Part shown: piece after piece, positions 8,011 to 17,231 of the stretch
Position numbering within the stretch: position 1 is the first letter of the stretch
Layout of the letters: each line of letters starts with the position of its first letter
From: Bacteriovoracaceae bacterium
GTDB lineage: Bacteria; Bdellovibrionota; Bacteriovoracia; Bacteriovoracales; Bacteriovoracaceae
Reading direction: 5' to 3'
Length of the DNA stretch: 64,000 bases
Assembly: GCA_018649885.1 (NCBI GenBank)
Contig: JABIHA010000011.1
Location: 1-64,000, forward strand
Notes under the pieces: generated by a model
Databases searched by the model: none
What the model saw: the letters and a program-made list of their open reading frames with translations, nothing else
What the model was told of the DNA's origin: nothing
Made by a program: the position numbers and the translations under genes

Positions 8011-8582
8011 TGAGTAAGATTATCTACTAGTTCGTACTCCAGCAAGTCACAAAGCATGATTAGGTCGTTTTTCTCTTTTGCGGGAAGAAGTGCTTTCATG
8101 ATTGCAAGTAGGTGAATTTCTAGCTGATGAAAGGTTTTATTTGAACTTAGTCTTTTATTGTATTTTGTTCTTAAAGTATGATGGACATTAGCCAGTAGTT
8201 GCACAAAAAGGTCAAGAGATTCTACCACCTGTGCAAAGCAGCTATTGGCTTGGTCAATCTCATTTTTATTATAGTGCCCTGTTAGCTTATTAATTCGCAA
8301 AATGATTGTATCTATATAGTCAGGACAAGCTGCTAGAGCATCAAAGGCAAGATCAATTTTATTTTGAAAAGAAATATCAATTTCTCCAAACTCACTTAAT
8401 TTTCTCTCCCAAAAAGGTGATGATTCACCATCTCCAACATTTTGGCCATCAACTAAAACTGATGAGATAACATCTTCGTCAGTGGCGTATCGGTGTAACA
8501 CAGAGTCTAGAACTTGATTTAATGTCGTTTCTGCTTCAAAAATATCTTGAAGTCTTTTTGCATTTAGTGAGATCTGGGCCAT
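7962..8582 (-). CDS. Protein of unknown function upstream of the histidine kinase
   Basis: The 206-residue protein is predicted all-helical and cytosolic, with no signal peptide or membrane segment. Recognisable patches such as HHTLRTKYNKRL and LMLCDLLEYELVDNLTQWK do not place it in a family I know. The 49-nt overlap with the kinase gene suggests a functional link, for example as a sensor partner. The gene follows the flagellar glycosylation genes by only 9 bp, so all may lie in one long minus-strand operon. ATG start follows a GGAAAACA context with weak ribosome site. Confidence 0.7.
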   Translation of the reverse strand: MAQISLNAKRLQDIFEAETTLNQVLDSVLHRYATDEDVISSVLVDGQNVGDGESSPFWERKLSEFGEIDISFQNKIDLAFDALAACPDYIDTIILRINKLTGHYNKNEIDQANSCFAQVVESLDLFVQLLANVHHTLRTKYNKRLSSNKTFHQLEIHLLAIMKALLPAKEKNDLIMLCDLLEYELVDNLTQWKINAIPELKNAKLD

Positions 8583-8591
8583 GTTGTTTTC

Positions 8592-10277
8592 CTAATTGTT
8601 AACTGCTTCAGTCGTTTCAGACTTTGGTTTCACATCTTTGTTTTCTTTCAATGTGGAATCAATCAGTTCATGTAAGATTGAGCTAATATGGTTTTCTTCT
8701 CTGTAGCAAAGAATCGCATTTTGAGAAATTTCTAAAATACTATGGCCTTTTAGAAAGGCCTTCTTTACATGGAAATAATCGATTATGGGGCAAATGAGTT
8801 GATAAATCCCACCAAGTTGAAAACTAAGAGTATCAATTTCTTGGAGCTTATCAGAGTTTTCTTTTATTCTTTCAATGGGAGGTTTTTCTAGTTGAGCATC
8901 TTGCAAAATATAGGTTGAGAATTTCTCTCCAAATGTATTTAGCTCAAATAGACTTTCAATTCCTTTTCTGTAATTAACGAGGTGTTGGTATGTGTTTTCG
9001 TTTAATTTAGGAAAGGGTAGGTTTAACTCTTTGGACTCAAAGATATAAGACCAAATGATATTGTAGAGGACCTTAAAGGTATCCTCGACTGATGTTTCGC
9101 TTTTAATGACAGTGTCGAGGCAAATACCAGACGCGCAAAGTGAAGAGACGTAAATATTTGCAGAACCTAAATGGCACTCAGGTACGTTTTCTCGCAACAC
9201 CTTCTCATTAACATCAACACCTGCGAGAGAGGCATTTACAACATAATTAACGAGTTGATAACTAATATCTCCGTGACAAGGCAGTAGTTGGCATTTATCA
9301 GTCAAATTGCACGGAAAGCACTTTACCTTAGGGGTGATATTGATATTTTTGTCCCCATAGGGAGTTGTTTCATGCGGGCGAACTGAACCGAGTGAGAGAG
9401 TGATCGTCTTTACTCCCTCAAAGGCTGCAAGATGACCACCCATTGAATCATGGCCCAGAAAAAGAGAGGCCCTTGATATCGTATCCTGGATTTCTCTAAT
9501 AGAGGTTGTTCCAACAACATTATCTATTCTTTGCGTATATTTTGCTAGAACAATGCTCGAGGTGATTTGATCAGCATTTTCAGTATCAGCCCCAGAGCCC
9601 ATGATTGTAACTTTGTACTCAGGGTTGTCTTTTAGAATTTGATATATTAGTTCAACCCATTTATTTGGAGTCCAACACTTCTTCGCATTGGAAGCAAAAG
9701 GATGTACAACAATATTTTTTTCAGGTTTTTTAGGTTTATGAGGGAGCAGGTACTCACTTTTTGCACCTAAAATAAATCGATAAATATCGACGAGGTTAAA
9801 TGGACAATTTGTTCCGCGCATAACATTTGAATAAACGTATTGGCTCCATTGATCTAAAACCATCAAATTGCTTAGCTTGTCTCTCCAAAGTCCCAATCTA
9901 TGTCTGCAAGGAATGAGACTTGTAAGGTAGCCTGATGTCTTGGAAAATGAGAGGTTGATACAAACATCAATTTCATCTTCTTCAAACTGTGAAAAGAAAT
10001 CTTTTAAATTATTTCTTACATCAGCTAGGTCTGGTTTTTTGACAGTTTTACTGTAGAAGAATTCCCTTCGATCAAATAGATAGAATTTATCAAAGATATC
10101 TTTGAAATTATGAGAAAGCGGCTCACAAAATGACTTTCTTCCTACAAAAATCAATTTTACTGTAGGGTGCTGCCTTTTGAGCTCTCTTGCGGCCATAAGG
10201 GTTTGGATTGCATCCCCAATGCGCGTTGTCTGTACAATGCAAATAGTGTGGCTTTTCTTTTCTTGATTCTGGCTCAT
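8592..10277 (-). CDS. Glycosyltransferase family 9 (heptosyltransferase-like)
   Basis: The 561-residue protein begins with ICIVQTTRIGDAIQTLMAA, the GT9 N-terminal nucleotide-sugar fold. It also has IVVHPFASNAKKCWTPNKW (donor-binding loop), GHDSMGGHLAAFEGV, and a Cys-rich KCFPCNLTDKCQLLPCHG segment typical of the family. Beyond residue ~350 there is a ~200-residue helical C-terminal extension that GT9 enzymes of LPS synthesis lack. Together with a second GT9 gene, a Maf-like protein, fliS and fliD, it probably glycosylates flagellin rather than LPS; this is contextual inference. The ATG immediately follows the stop of the 44-aa gene. Confidence 0.85.
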   Translation of the reverse strand: MSQNQEKKSHTICIVQTTRIGDAIQTLMAARELKRQHPTVKLIFVGRKSFCEPLSHNFKDIFDKFYLFDRREFFYSKTVKKPDLADVRNNLKDFFSQFEEDEIDVCINLSFSKTSGYLTSLIPCRHRLGLWRDKLSNLMVLDQWSQYVYSNVMRGTNCPFNLVDIYRFILGAKSEYLLPHKPKKPEKNIVVHPFASNAKKCWTPNKWVELIYQILKDNPEYKVTIMGSGADTENADQITSSIVLAKYTQRIDNVVGTTSIREIQDTISRASLFLGHDSMGGHLAAFEGVKTITLSLGSVRPHETTPYGDKNINITPKVKCFPCNLTDKCQLLPCHGDISYQLVNYVVNASLAGVDVNEKVLRENVPECHLGSANIYVSSLCASGICLDTVIKSETSVEDTFKVLYNIIWSYIFESKELNLPFPKLNENTYQHLVNYRKGIESLFELNTFGEKFSTYILQDAQLEKPPIERIKENSDKLQEIDTLSFQLGGIYQLICPIIDYFHVKKAFLKGHSILEISQNAILCYREENHISSILHELIDSTLKENKDVKPKSETTEAVNN

Positions 10278-10412
10278 CTAGGCATCCTCTTCTAGTAAGG
10301 CCGCTAAAAAAAGTACTTGCATCTCTTGCTCTGTAAGCTCTTTGTTTTGAGTGGTTTTTCCCTTTATTTCCTCAAGAGCATTAAAGATCTCAATATTAAT
10401 AGGTGTGCTCAT
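10278..10412 (-). CDS. 44-residue protein between the two GT9 genes
   Basis: This short gene has a perfect AGGAGG ribosome site 5 nt before its ATG. It encodes MSTPINIEIFNALEEIKGKT..., a Glu/Leu-rich helical peptide ending LFLAALLEEDA. Its TAG stop is followed directly by the ATG of the downstream glycosyltransferase. The strong initiation signal and exact abutment argue that it is translated. It belongs to no family I recognise; it could be an adaptor or a coupling peptide for glycosyltransferase translation. Confidence 0.7.
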   Translation of the reverse strand: MSTPINIEIFNALEEIKGKTTQNKELTEQEMQVLFLAALLEEDA

Positions 10413-10451
10413 GTATCCTCCTGATACTTAAGCTGGGTAAGCTCAGCGAAT

Positions 10452-12125
10452 TTAGTAACTTATTTCACCAACTTTGTTGGTGCTAAGTATTTGTGCCCGT
10501 TTGTTGTAGACAATAAAATCGTCTATGCAGGTATTTAGTGTCTGAAGATTATTTTTCAAACCATATAGTAGTCTCTCTGTTCGCTCTCTATTTTGCTCTA
10601 CTGATTTCACATGCATATTTTCGACTTCACCTCTAAACATATTGAGAGCAACTGAAGTGAGATGGTCGTTATCACCTCCATCAATGAGTAGAGTGAAGCG
10701 ATCAATAAATTCCTTCGATTGTTTTTGTGAGACCTGAGATGATTTGATATTTCTTAAAGTTGTTAATATTAACCGAAGATAATATGTCACTGACGTTTTC
10801 TGCGCATCAGCCCAGCATTTTAATTCATCTTCTTTGAATAGAGTTCTAATATGTTCCTTAAATCCATCACCCTTAAAGTTTGTTAGAAGTCGCAGACTAT
10901 ATTCAGCTGCAAAGATTCTTGTTAACTCGAGGTGAACATTAAAATCTCCAGCAATAGGGACATAGCAAATATACTCACCAACATTTCGAACACAGTATAA
11001 AGTTAAGTTCTGAGAGTATCTTTCTGGAGCATGGTATTTTGGGTCGTGTAGAGTGTTTAATGCATAGAAAATATCTTGGCTTTTAACAATGGCCTTGCAG
11101 TCAGCAAAATCATCTTGGGACCTCTGGTCTTTGGGTGTGACGCATGGACGGTACAATGTAATAGGGGATAGGATTAAATTTCCTTCTCCAATTGTCCCTT
11201 GCTTAAAAATGGGAGCATTTCCCATTGAGACTTCGAGAACTTTAGTCTTACAAAGATCAGCAGCATGTTTTATGGCGGTACAAGGAGTTATCAAGTAGTC
11301 CAAGTTCTTTAGAACTGAAGGTAGAGCAGTGAAATCAGTCTCAATTGTAATCAGCTCATTATCAAAGAATTTATTAATATGTGTTGATGCCTCAATTTCT
11401 TTGTCACAAGGGGCAATTAATAGAACAGGGAGAAATCGCTCTTCTTTTCTCATTAGTTTGATCAGACCAATAATTGTTTCAACACTTATATCTTTGGACT
11501 CACTTGATGACTTTAGTTGAATGCCAACTGTATATCTTGTTGTTTCGCCATCTTCATTCTTTGTTAGCGATGAAAATTTTTGTTTGCAAAGCTCATCATT
11601 GCTTGCCACTGACTTGAGCCCATAATTATTTGATTTTTCAACATTTGCAATTAGAGAGTAAACATCTTGCAAGTGAAGTGGTGTGTATTTATAGCTTGGC
11701 ATAACTTCATTCAAATAAAGGGACGCCTTGCTTGAATGAATGATATTTGATTGTTGTCCGTGCTTTATTCCACAAAAACTTTCACTTTCAAAAAATGAAG
11801 TGAGATATGAAGAGACTGGATCATTTGTATAGTTGAATACAATCTCCCACTTCGTATTTTTAAGCTCACGAAGCTGATTGTTAAAGCTATCAACAAGAAG
11901 CGAAGCATTGAAAATTCGATTGCGTTTTAGCATTAATAAATGTTCGCGATCGATATATGTAAAGTGGTCAATATTTTCAATTTTTTCAGCGACCTTTTTA
12001 TTAACTTTAAAGGTTAAAAGAGTTATTTTAGATTGCGGAAAACGATCTTTAAGAGAGCTTGCAATATAACCCGTGGTCATAACATCCCCGAGTCTTTTTA
12101 AATTAATAATTAGAATTTCTTTCAT
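10452..12125 (-). CDS. Glycosyltransferase family 9-like protein
   Basis: The 557-residue protein starts ILIINLKRLGDVMTTGYIAS, the GT9 N-terminal signature. It has VFNYTNDPVSSYLTSFF and a donor-site-like LDYLITPCTAIKHAADL (a variant of the usual GHDSG..H.A). Like its neighbour it carries a long C-terminal helical extension (about residues 350-557), so the two are probably paralogous or act as a pair. Its ATG overlaps the stop of the Maf-like gene (ATGA). Acceptor probably flagellin or a flagellar cap protein, given the operon; lipopolysaccharide cannot be excluded. Confidence 0.8.
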   Translation of the reverse strand: MKEILIINLKRLGDVMTTGYIASSLKDRFPQSKITLLTFKVNKKVAEKIENIDHFTYIDREHLLMLKRNRIFNASLLVDSFNNQLRELKNTKWEIVFNYTNDPVSSYLTSFFESESFCGIKHGQQSNIIHSSKASLYLNEVMPSYKYTPLHLQDVYSLIANVEKSNNYGLKSVASNDELCKQKFSSLTKNEDGETTRYTVGIQLKSSSESKDISVETIIGLIKLMRKEERFLPVLLIAPCDKEIEASTHINKFFDNELITIETDFTALPSVLKNLDYLITPCTAIKHAADLCKTKVLEVSMGNAPIFKQGTIGEGNLILSPITLYRPCVTPKDQRSQDDFADCKAIVKSQDIFYALNTLHDPKYHAPERYSQNLTLYCVRNVGEYICYVPIAGDFNVHLELTRIFAAEYSLRLLTNFKGDGFKEHIRTLFKEDELKCWADAQKTSVTYYLRLILTTLRNIKSSQVSQKQSKEFIDRFTLLIDGGDNDHLTSVALNMFRGEVENMHVKSVEQNRERTERLLYGLKNNLQTLNTCIDDFIVYNKRAQILSTNKVGEISY

Positions 12126-12796
12126 TGGTTATCTCTCCCACCGCAGTCGTGTTCCCTTGTGATTTCATTCAATGCTAAGAAGAAGAAATCAAGTGGCTCA
12201 CTGTGGATATGTTTTTCTTTAACTGTATGCAAAAACTCATCAAAACCACTATCTTGATGATACTCGCCTATATATTCTTTTAGCTCTCTACTTCTCATGG
12301 AGCCAGAGATTTCCCCTAGTGTATTGGGGGCTGAGTATTTTAAAAACTTAGTAAAATAATCATTGTGAAGGTTGAAGCTGGCAGGGTGTGATATAACAGC
12401 TGGCTTTTTTAATAAAAAATCAATTAGATCATGGTCTTCGTATATTGATTTGATATCCCTGCCTGCGATAATTGCAATGTTTGGATCTCTCGTTTCATTA
12501 ATTTCCAGGTAGTAATTGTAAATTTCGACACCTGGTTCTAATACAAAGATTTTAAAATCTTCTCCATATATAGAGCGCAAATTTCTAGCGAATTCAATTA
12601 CGTGATATCCAAAGCCAAGACCTAAAACAAGAAGGTTAGCATTTGATTTAATCTGCTCTTCATTTTTTTTAAAAATGGTTTCAGCTTCTTTGATTGGATT
12701 GTAAGCACTGTGAAGATGGATCTGATTAATAATCGGAATTTTGTGGCCTGATTTGGATAGCTTAATTTTAATATGTTGATCTTTAGAAACGTCCAT
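12122..12796 (-). CDS. Stand-alone Maf (motility accessory factor) N-terminal-like domain
   Basis: The 224-residue protein contains IHLHSAYNPIKEAE and ANLLVLGLGFGYHVIEFAR, followed by FVLEPGVEIYNYYLE. This is the arrangement seen at the N-terminus of motility-associated glycosyltransferases (Maf/DUF115), which transfer pseudaminic-type sugars to flagellin. The catalytic MAF_flag10 domain normally follows, but here the protein ends soon after, and GT9 genes come next in the operon. It may act as an acceptor-recognition subunit for those enzymes. The 79-bp gap upstream separates it from the FliT-like gene. Confidence 0.75.
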   Translation of the reverse strand: MDVSKDQHIKIKLSKSGHKIPIINQIHLHSAYNPIKEAETIFKKNEEQIKSNANLLVLGLGFGYHVIEFARNLRSIYGEDFKIFVLEPGVEIYNYYLEINETRDPNIAIIAGRDIKSIYEDHDLIDFLLKKPAVISHPASFNLHNDYFTKFLKYSAPNTLGEISGSMRSRELKEYIGEYHQDSGFDEFLHTVKEKHIHSEPLDFFFLALNEITREHDCGGRDNQ

Positions 12797-12875
12797 GTTT
12801 TTTCCTATTGGTAAGTCTTTTACACAACGACAATTAGCTCACGACATCCGATTATTGTCAATATCAGTCGGGCAT

Positions 12876-13295
12876 CTATCGCTTTACGTCTTTTAAATTA
12901 TATCCTCTTAAATTTTGGCCAGCTTGAAACACCCGGGCTATTTCTTGAGTAGTTTCATCTTTTACTTTTGACAGATTTAACACCAATCGTTCATCCATCT
13001 TTTGAATGTTTTCTGTCTTCTGCTGATGCGCGAATTTCCAGTCTTTTAGATACTTTATTTGATCAGTTGAGAGTGGGAGTTTAAGAGATAGAAACTTTTC
13101 GAGTAGTGACTCAACATTGTTTTGAATATTTTCTAACACAAATAGAAGTCTTTCCCTATTTTCGATCTCTGAGGCAATTGAATTTGTAGAATTTTCATTT
13201 TCTGACATCTTCAATAGTCTCTTAGTCAACTGCTCAACTTTATCAAGCATTTTTGTGTGCTCGTCTACCCAATCAGTAATTTCTTGAAATTTCAT
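12876..13295 (-). CDS. FliT/FlgN-like flagellar chaperone (putative)
   Basis: The 139-residue, highly charged, all-helical protein has heptad-like repeats (residues ~10-60 and ~85-125) and sits 11 bp downstream of fliS. Small coiled-coil proteins in this position are usually FliT-type export chaperones for FliD. Sequence similarity to FliT is too weak to see by eye, so the call rests on size, helical character and position. Confidence 0.55.
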   Translation of the reverse strand: MKFQEITDWVDEHTKMLDKVEQLTKRLLKMSENENSTNSIASEIENRERLLFVLENIQNNVESLLEKFLSLKLPLSTDQIKYLKDWKFAHQQKTENIQKMDERLVLNLSKVKDETTQEIARVFQAGQNLRGYNLKDVKR

Positions 13296-13306
13296 AGTTG
13301 TCCTCG

Positions 13307-13702
13307 TTACTTGTTTTGTTCAGCTTCTTGTTTTCGTAAGGCCTTAATTGCATCTTTCCATCCATCATAAAGAGTGGTTAGAACACTTAAACAACCCTCG
13401 AGAGGAGCTTTTTCGATGTCGATATTAGCCTGGGTACTTGCATGCAATACATAGTCATATAGAGCAGATAGTTCTTCAGCAATTTTTCCACCAACTTCAT
13501 GGTCCAAACTGTTGTTGAGTTCAATCACTATATCTTGCAGCTTCCCAATCGCCTCGCCCTTTTGAGCAAGATTCTTTTCGTCAATCGCTTGCATCGCGAG
13601 TTTGCAGTGCTTGATTGCAGCTTGATATAGCATTAATAAAATCTGTTCCTTACTTGACGTGTGCACCGAAGTTTTCTTGTATGCACCTAGTCCATAGCTC
13701 AT
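13307..13702 (-). CDS. fliS: Flagellar secretion chaperone FliS
   Basis: The 131-residue protein binds the C-terminus of flagellin in the cytosol and keeps it export-competent. Family features include the N-terminal YKKTSVHTSSKEQILLMLYQ, where the conserved Y...V.T.s...ll.mLYd pattern is visible, four predicted helices, and normal length. It lies 15 bp after fliD, the usual fliD-fliS order. Confidence 0.92.
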   Translation of the reverse strand: MSYGLGAYKKTSVHTSSKEQILLMLYQAAIKHCKLAMQAIDEKNLAQKGEAIGKLQDIVIELNNSLDHEVGGKIAEELSALYDYVLHASTQANIDIEKAPLEGCLSVLTTLYDGWKDAIKALRKQEAEQNK

Positions 13703-13717
13703 TCTAATCTCCTATTT

Positions 13718-15115
13718 TTATCCCAATTGTTTAACTGGGTCTGATATTCCACCTGAGGCCAATCCTGCAAGACCATTACCCTGACTTCTAATCCTGGCAA
13801 TTGTTCCTTCTAGTCTGGCAAATTTGTCTTTAAGCATTCGCTCTTTTTGATCAACCATTCTTTGTCTTGTTTCTATTTGTCGATCAACCTGATCAATATT
13901 ACTTTGCAGGCCATTATTTCTTGAGGGTAAAACTCCTGCTGGCTTTGAAAGAATTCCCTTTACAGATTTGTACAAGGTATTAAGGGAGCCGCTTACTCTG
14001 GTTCCGTCCTCTTTATCAAAGTAGCCTGTGAGTTGTTGCATAACTTGCTTTGAATTTCTCTTGATTGCAGATTCCAGCATGTTTTCATTTAGCTCAATAA
14101 GACCAGTTCTTTGGAACTGAACACCCATCTCGCTCATTCTCATGGTCCCGTATTCTGTTCTGACTGGCATTAACAAATTGGACCTAATACGAGATTCAAT
14201 CGTTTGAATAGAAACATCACCACCGAGTGTTTTTCTGGTATCAGTATTTTCATCCATGGTATTTTGCTCAATGATAAATTTGAGAACAGCATTAACTGAT
14301 TCAACCATTTCTTTAATTTTATCTGCGATGGCCTGAACATCTTCAGCAATTTGAATGGTAAATTCTTCTCCAGGAGCCGCTTTCAGAAGATCAATGGCAA
14401 GCCCAGGAATAAGATTTTCAGCGGTGTTCTTTTCAATTTCAAGTGGAAAGCCATCTAGATGTACTAGCGCATCTTGGGCCACTCTTTCCATATCCATATA
14501 AAGATCTTTGTCTCCATCAACAAAGTAAAAATATGGAAATTCTGCAGCGTTTTCATCACCTGTTTCTGCAAGTGAAACAATCATCCTCCACGGAGCATCC
14601 TCTATGGTCCCGTCGTGTACAACGGTGGCACGCATGCCATTGTCCCTATCTCCATTGATAAGGGAGGCGATTCCTCTTAGAGTTGAGTGTCCGGGATCTA
14701 CAAAGAGATCTCTGGTCTCTCCACTTGGAAGCGTATATTGAATAAAGCCGACGCCGACATAGTCGCTGTCAGGATCTTCAAATCCATTTGTCATGGCCGA
14801 GGACTTTTGCGCCAAGCTATTAACTTCAAATTGATAGGACCCTGCTTCAACAAGTGTTTTATCGACTTGAAAGTCCACAAGCTCCTCGTCGCCTGTCACT
14901 TTATATTCTTTCAAGCTTTTTTCTGTTTGTAGGCCGGATAGCTTGGTCTTTATGTCTTCCATATAGCCGATTAATTCTTTTACTAGTTTTTGTTTATCTT
15001 GGATTTGAGTTTTTCTTTCTTCCATTTTTTGAATAGGAAGATTCTCAGCAACCATAATTTGCTTTACGATATCTTTCGGTAATCCTGTATTAATGGATCC
15101 AAACGATATGCCCAC
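13718..15115 (-). CDS. fliD: Flagellar filament cap protein FliD (hook-associated protein 2)
   Basis: The 465-residue protein forms the cap under which flagellin subunits fold. The N-terminal FliD_N domain starts FGSINTGLPKDIVKQIM with the coiled-coil KMEERKTQIQDKQKLVKELI. The FliD_C domain, with a terminal coiled coil (IDQVDRQIETRQRMVDQKE), closes the protein. The middle is the exposed, variable D2-D3 region. It is the first gene of a minus-strand run fliD-fliS-fliT-like-maf-like-GT9-44aa-GT9. Its ATG is preceded by AGGAGG. Confidence 0.93.
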   Translation of the reverse strand: MGISFGSINTGLPKDIVKQIMVAENLPIQKMEERKTQIQDKQKLVKELIGYMEDIKTKLSGLQTEKSLKEYKVTGDEELVDFQVDKTLVEAGSYQFEVNSLAQKSSAMTNGFEDPDSDYVGVGFIQYTLPSGETRDLFVDPGHSTLRGIASLINGDRDNGMRATVVHDGTIEDAPWRMIVSLAETGDENAAEFPYFYFVDGDKDLYMDMERVAQDALVHLDGFPLEIEKNTAENLIPGLAIDLLKAAPGEEFTIQIAEDVQAIADKIKEMVESVNAVLKFIIEQNTMDENTDTRKTLGGDVSIQTIESRIRSNLLMPVRTEYGTMRMSEMGVQFQRTGLIELNENMLESAIKRNSKQVMQQLTGYFDKEDGTRVSGSLNTLYKSVKGILSKPAGVLPSRNNGLQSNIDQVDRQIETRQRMVDQKERMLKDKFARLEGTIARIRSQGNGLAGLASGGISDPVKQLG

Positions 15116-15444
15116 TTTGTGTTCCTCCTGAACTATGCAGAGCCTGTCTGTACATGCGGCTATGCCATCCTATAGTCCAATTTAACAAATATAGGGGAGT
15201 TGCCGCAATGGGAAATAATTGTGTCTAACTAAAATGCTCGGTTTTAGAGCAGGGGGAGGCATTGGTATAAGGTAACTTCTAGGTTATTATTTTTCATGGC
15301 AAATGCTACTGATCTTGAAATGGAAAAGGCCGAATTGGGGTTCGGCCTTCTCAATATTCGAGGGTAATTTGGGTAAGAATTTTTAGAGGTAAGCACCCCT
15401 TAATTTCTTACTAGTTCACTCGGTTAATGCTCCTGGAAACTTAA
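15116..15444. other. Divergent intergenic region, fliD / membrane protein
   Basis: This 329-bp stretch must carry the fliD promoter. I see no convincing sigma-54 or sigma-28 flagellar promoter. It does contain the hairpin listed at 15326-15349. A 23-codon reading frame (15296-15367) has no ribosome site and is not called. Confidence 0.5.
15326..15349. terminator. 9-bp stem-loop, possible terminator or leader hairpin
   Basis: AAGGCCGAA pairs perfectly with TTCGGCCTT around a 6-nt loop. A short T-run follows on the minus strand only (TTTTCC), where no gene ends nearby. Its role is unclear: it may lie in the 5' leader of the plus-strand membrane protein or end an unannotated transcript. Confidence 0.35.
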
Positions 15445-16932
15445 GTGGAAAACTCAGGTATTTTAAGAATTAAATCAAAGTTCTTCTTAATTAGGGTACT
15501 TAGCTACTTTTCCTTTCTCCTATTACCTATTTGGTTACAGCGTGGGATCGAATTAAATTTGGCAGGTCAATGCCTTTTAATGACTGTATATATTTTGTTT
15601 ATGGTGAGTCAGTGGTTTCTTTTAGGGAAGGAGATCGATCACAGGCTTAAAATATATTTTAAGGTTAACAGCTCACTCGACCGGGTAATTTACCGACTGA
15701 TGCTGGGGAAAATTGCTCTGGTATTATATTTTTTAGGCCTTTCATTAATTCCTGCTCATTTGGTAAAACATTTTTTTTGGGGAACATGGGTAGTGCTCGG
15801 GATTTTTTACTCCTGGCCAACTCGGGGTAAAATTGTCAGGGAAACCGTAACCTCGGAGCTTGCCGAGTTTAGATATTTGGACTCTTTTGAAAAAACTGTT
15901 TTATTTCTGATTTTACTACTGTTTTTATTTTCATTGCCTGAACTTCCCGTGCTCAATAGTACTGAGGCCCTAAAGTTATACTTTGATTCATCTGAACTCA
16001 TAAGTGAGCAGTACTGGACCTTCATGAAGCTTCACTACTTTCCTTTCTTAAAGAGACCTGAACTTCTAAAGGTCGGGTGGTGTTTACACTTCTATGTAAT
16101 AGGCATGGGTCTATTCCTTCTAACTTTCTATGCCATATTAAGGTTTTTCTTTGCTAGAAGGCTTTCTATTTTGGGAGTTTTCGCTTTGATATCCTCTTGG
16201 TCTTATTCAAAGATTTTGGGAGTAAAGCTAGGTGTCTCTTTACCAATGAGTTTTTCTATTTTGTGGGTGTGGGCACTTATTTGGATTCCAAAGAGCTCAA
16301 CCTATAGGCTGGGGCTATTCATCGGGTTGTTAGGCTACCTTGGAACCATCATAAACAATAATTACTACCTGTTAATATTACTGCAGTGGTCACTTCTATA
16401 TCTCTTCCTGCCAAAGGATAAAACCTACTGGTACAAGAGACAGTTTTTTAAATACTCCATATTTGGGATTGCCATATCGACCATGACTTTTTTATTTAGA
16501 ATTGACGAAAATACACTATTCAATCCACTGGATTGGAATGTTTATATTCCCCAGGTCTTGAAAATTTTGGATCGTAAGGCATTTTTCTCGCTGTGCTTTC
16601 CTGGGGTCATACTGTTTATTGTAAGAAGCGTAAGTAAGAGAGCGAATATACTTAGTGGTCCCCATATTGATTTGTCCTTGATCAATCAATTTCTCACTGT
16701 CTTTTGTTCGCTTGCAGTTTATTCAATTTTATTTGAGGGAACCTTGGTTGAATATTTTTCAATAATGTGGATATTGACCTTTTTTAGTCTGATACCTATT
16801 GAATGGATTTTTCAATCAATTAGTCGCTTGCGCTCTAGAAGGAATATGATATTTGGCGTTTATGCGATTATTTGTCTATTAGATAGTCACTTTGAAGGCC
16901 GAGTAAAAATCTTTCTTAAACTTTTTTCTTAA
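15445..16932 (+). CDS. Polytopic membrane protein, possibly GT-C glycosyltransferase
   Basis: The 495-residue protein has about 11-12 hydrophobic segments across its whole length. The layout resembles GT-C/PMT-type lipid-linked sugar transferases: early acidic-containing loop after the first membrane segments, many aromatic residues, short cytosolic loops. No diagnostic DxD or ExD motif is certain, so this is only a resemblance. The GTG start is the first possible one after an in-frame stop; the ribosome site is weak. It is divergent from fliD. Confidence 0.6.
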   Translation: MENSGILRIKSKFFLIRVLSYFSFLLLPIWLQRGIELNLAGQCLLMTVYILFMVSQWFLLGKEIDHRLKIYFKVNSSLDRVIYRLMLGKIALVLYFLGLSLIPAHLVKHFFWGTWVVLGIFYSWPTRGKIVRETVTSELAEFRYLDSFEKTVLFLILLLFLFSLPELPVLNSTEALKLYFDSSELISEQYWTFMKLHYFPFLKRPELLKVGWCLHFYVIGMGLFLLTFYAILRFFFARRLSILGVFALISSWSYSKILGVKLGVSLPMSFSILWVWALIWIPKSSTYRLGLFIGLLGYLGTIINNNYYLLILLQWSLLYLFLPKDKTYWYKRQFFKYSIFGIAISTMTFLFRIDENTLFNPLDWNVYIPQVLKILDRKAFFSLCFPGVILFIVRSVSKRANILSGPHIDLSLINQFLTVFCSLAVYSILFEGTLVEYFSIMWILTFFSLIPIEWIFQSISRLRSRRNMIFGVYAIICLLDSHFEGRVKIFLKLFS

Positions 16933-16976
16933 TACCCAATTGTAAGAAACCAATTTTTAGATATATACTTAAGACA

Positions 16977-17231
16977 GTGAACAACATCCTTTCCCTGGGG
17001 GTCAGATTGTTTCAAGCAGGTCTAACAAAACGTTTCTACAGCAGTTTTGTCTCTTCGTACCAAACAATGCCACAGTTCAATCAAGGTCCTGAAGCTTCAG
17101 AGCCCTTTGTGTATGTGGACAAAAACGGTGTAAGGCTGGTCACGCAGGTGGTCGATTTGCCACTTAAGAGGGGCGATATTTTCGCTTTATCTGTGGCAGA
17201 AGATGGTCTTATTGAGGTACTTAGTTCGTGA
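16977..17231 (+). CDS. Small hypothetical protein
   Basis: The 84-residue reading frame has a GTG start, 44 bp downstream of the membrane-protein gene. The C-terminal half (FVYVDKNGVRLVTQVVDLPL, then RGDIFALSVAEDGLIEV) looks like folded beta-rich protein sequence. An overlapping minus-strand frame (17081-17380) looks like a shadow. No family recognised; translation plausible but unproven. Confidence 0.45.
   Translation: MNNILSLGVRLFQAGLTKRFYSSFVSSYQTMPQFNQGPEASEPFVYVDKNGVRLVTQVVDLPLKRGDIFALSVAEDGLIEVLSS

Noticed and set aside
15296-15367. 23-codon reading frame in the fliD upstream region
   Set aside because: No ribosome site and it merely spans the hairpin.
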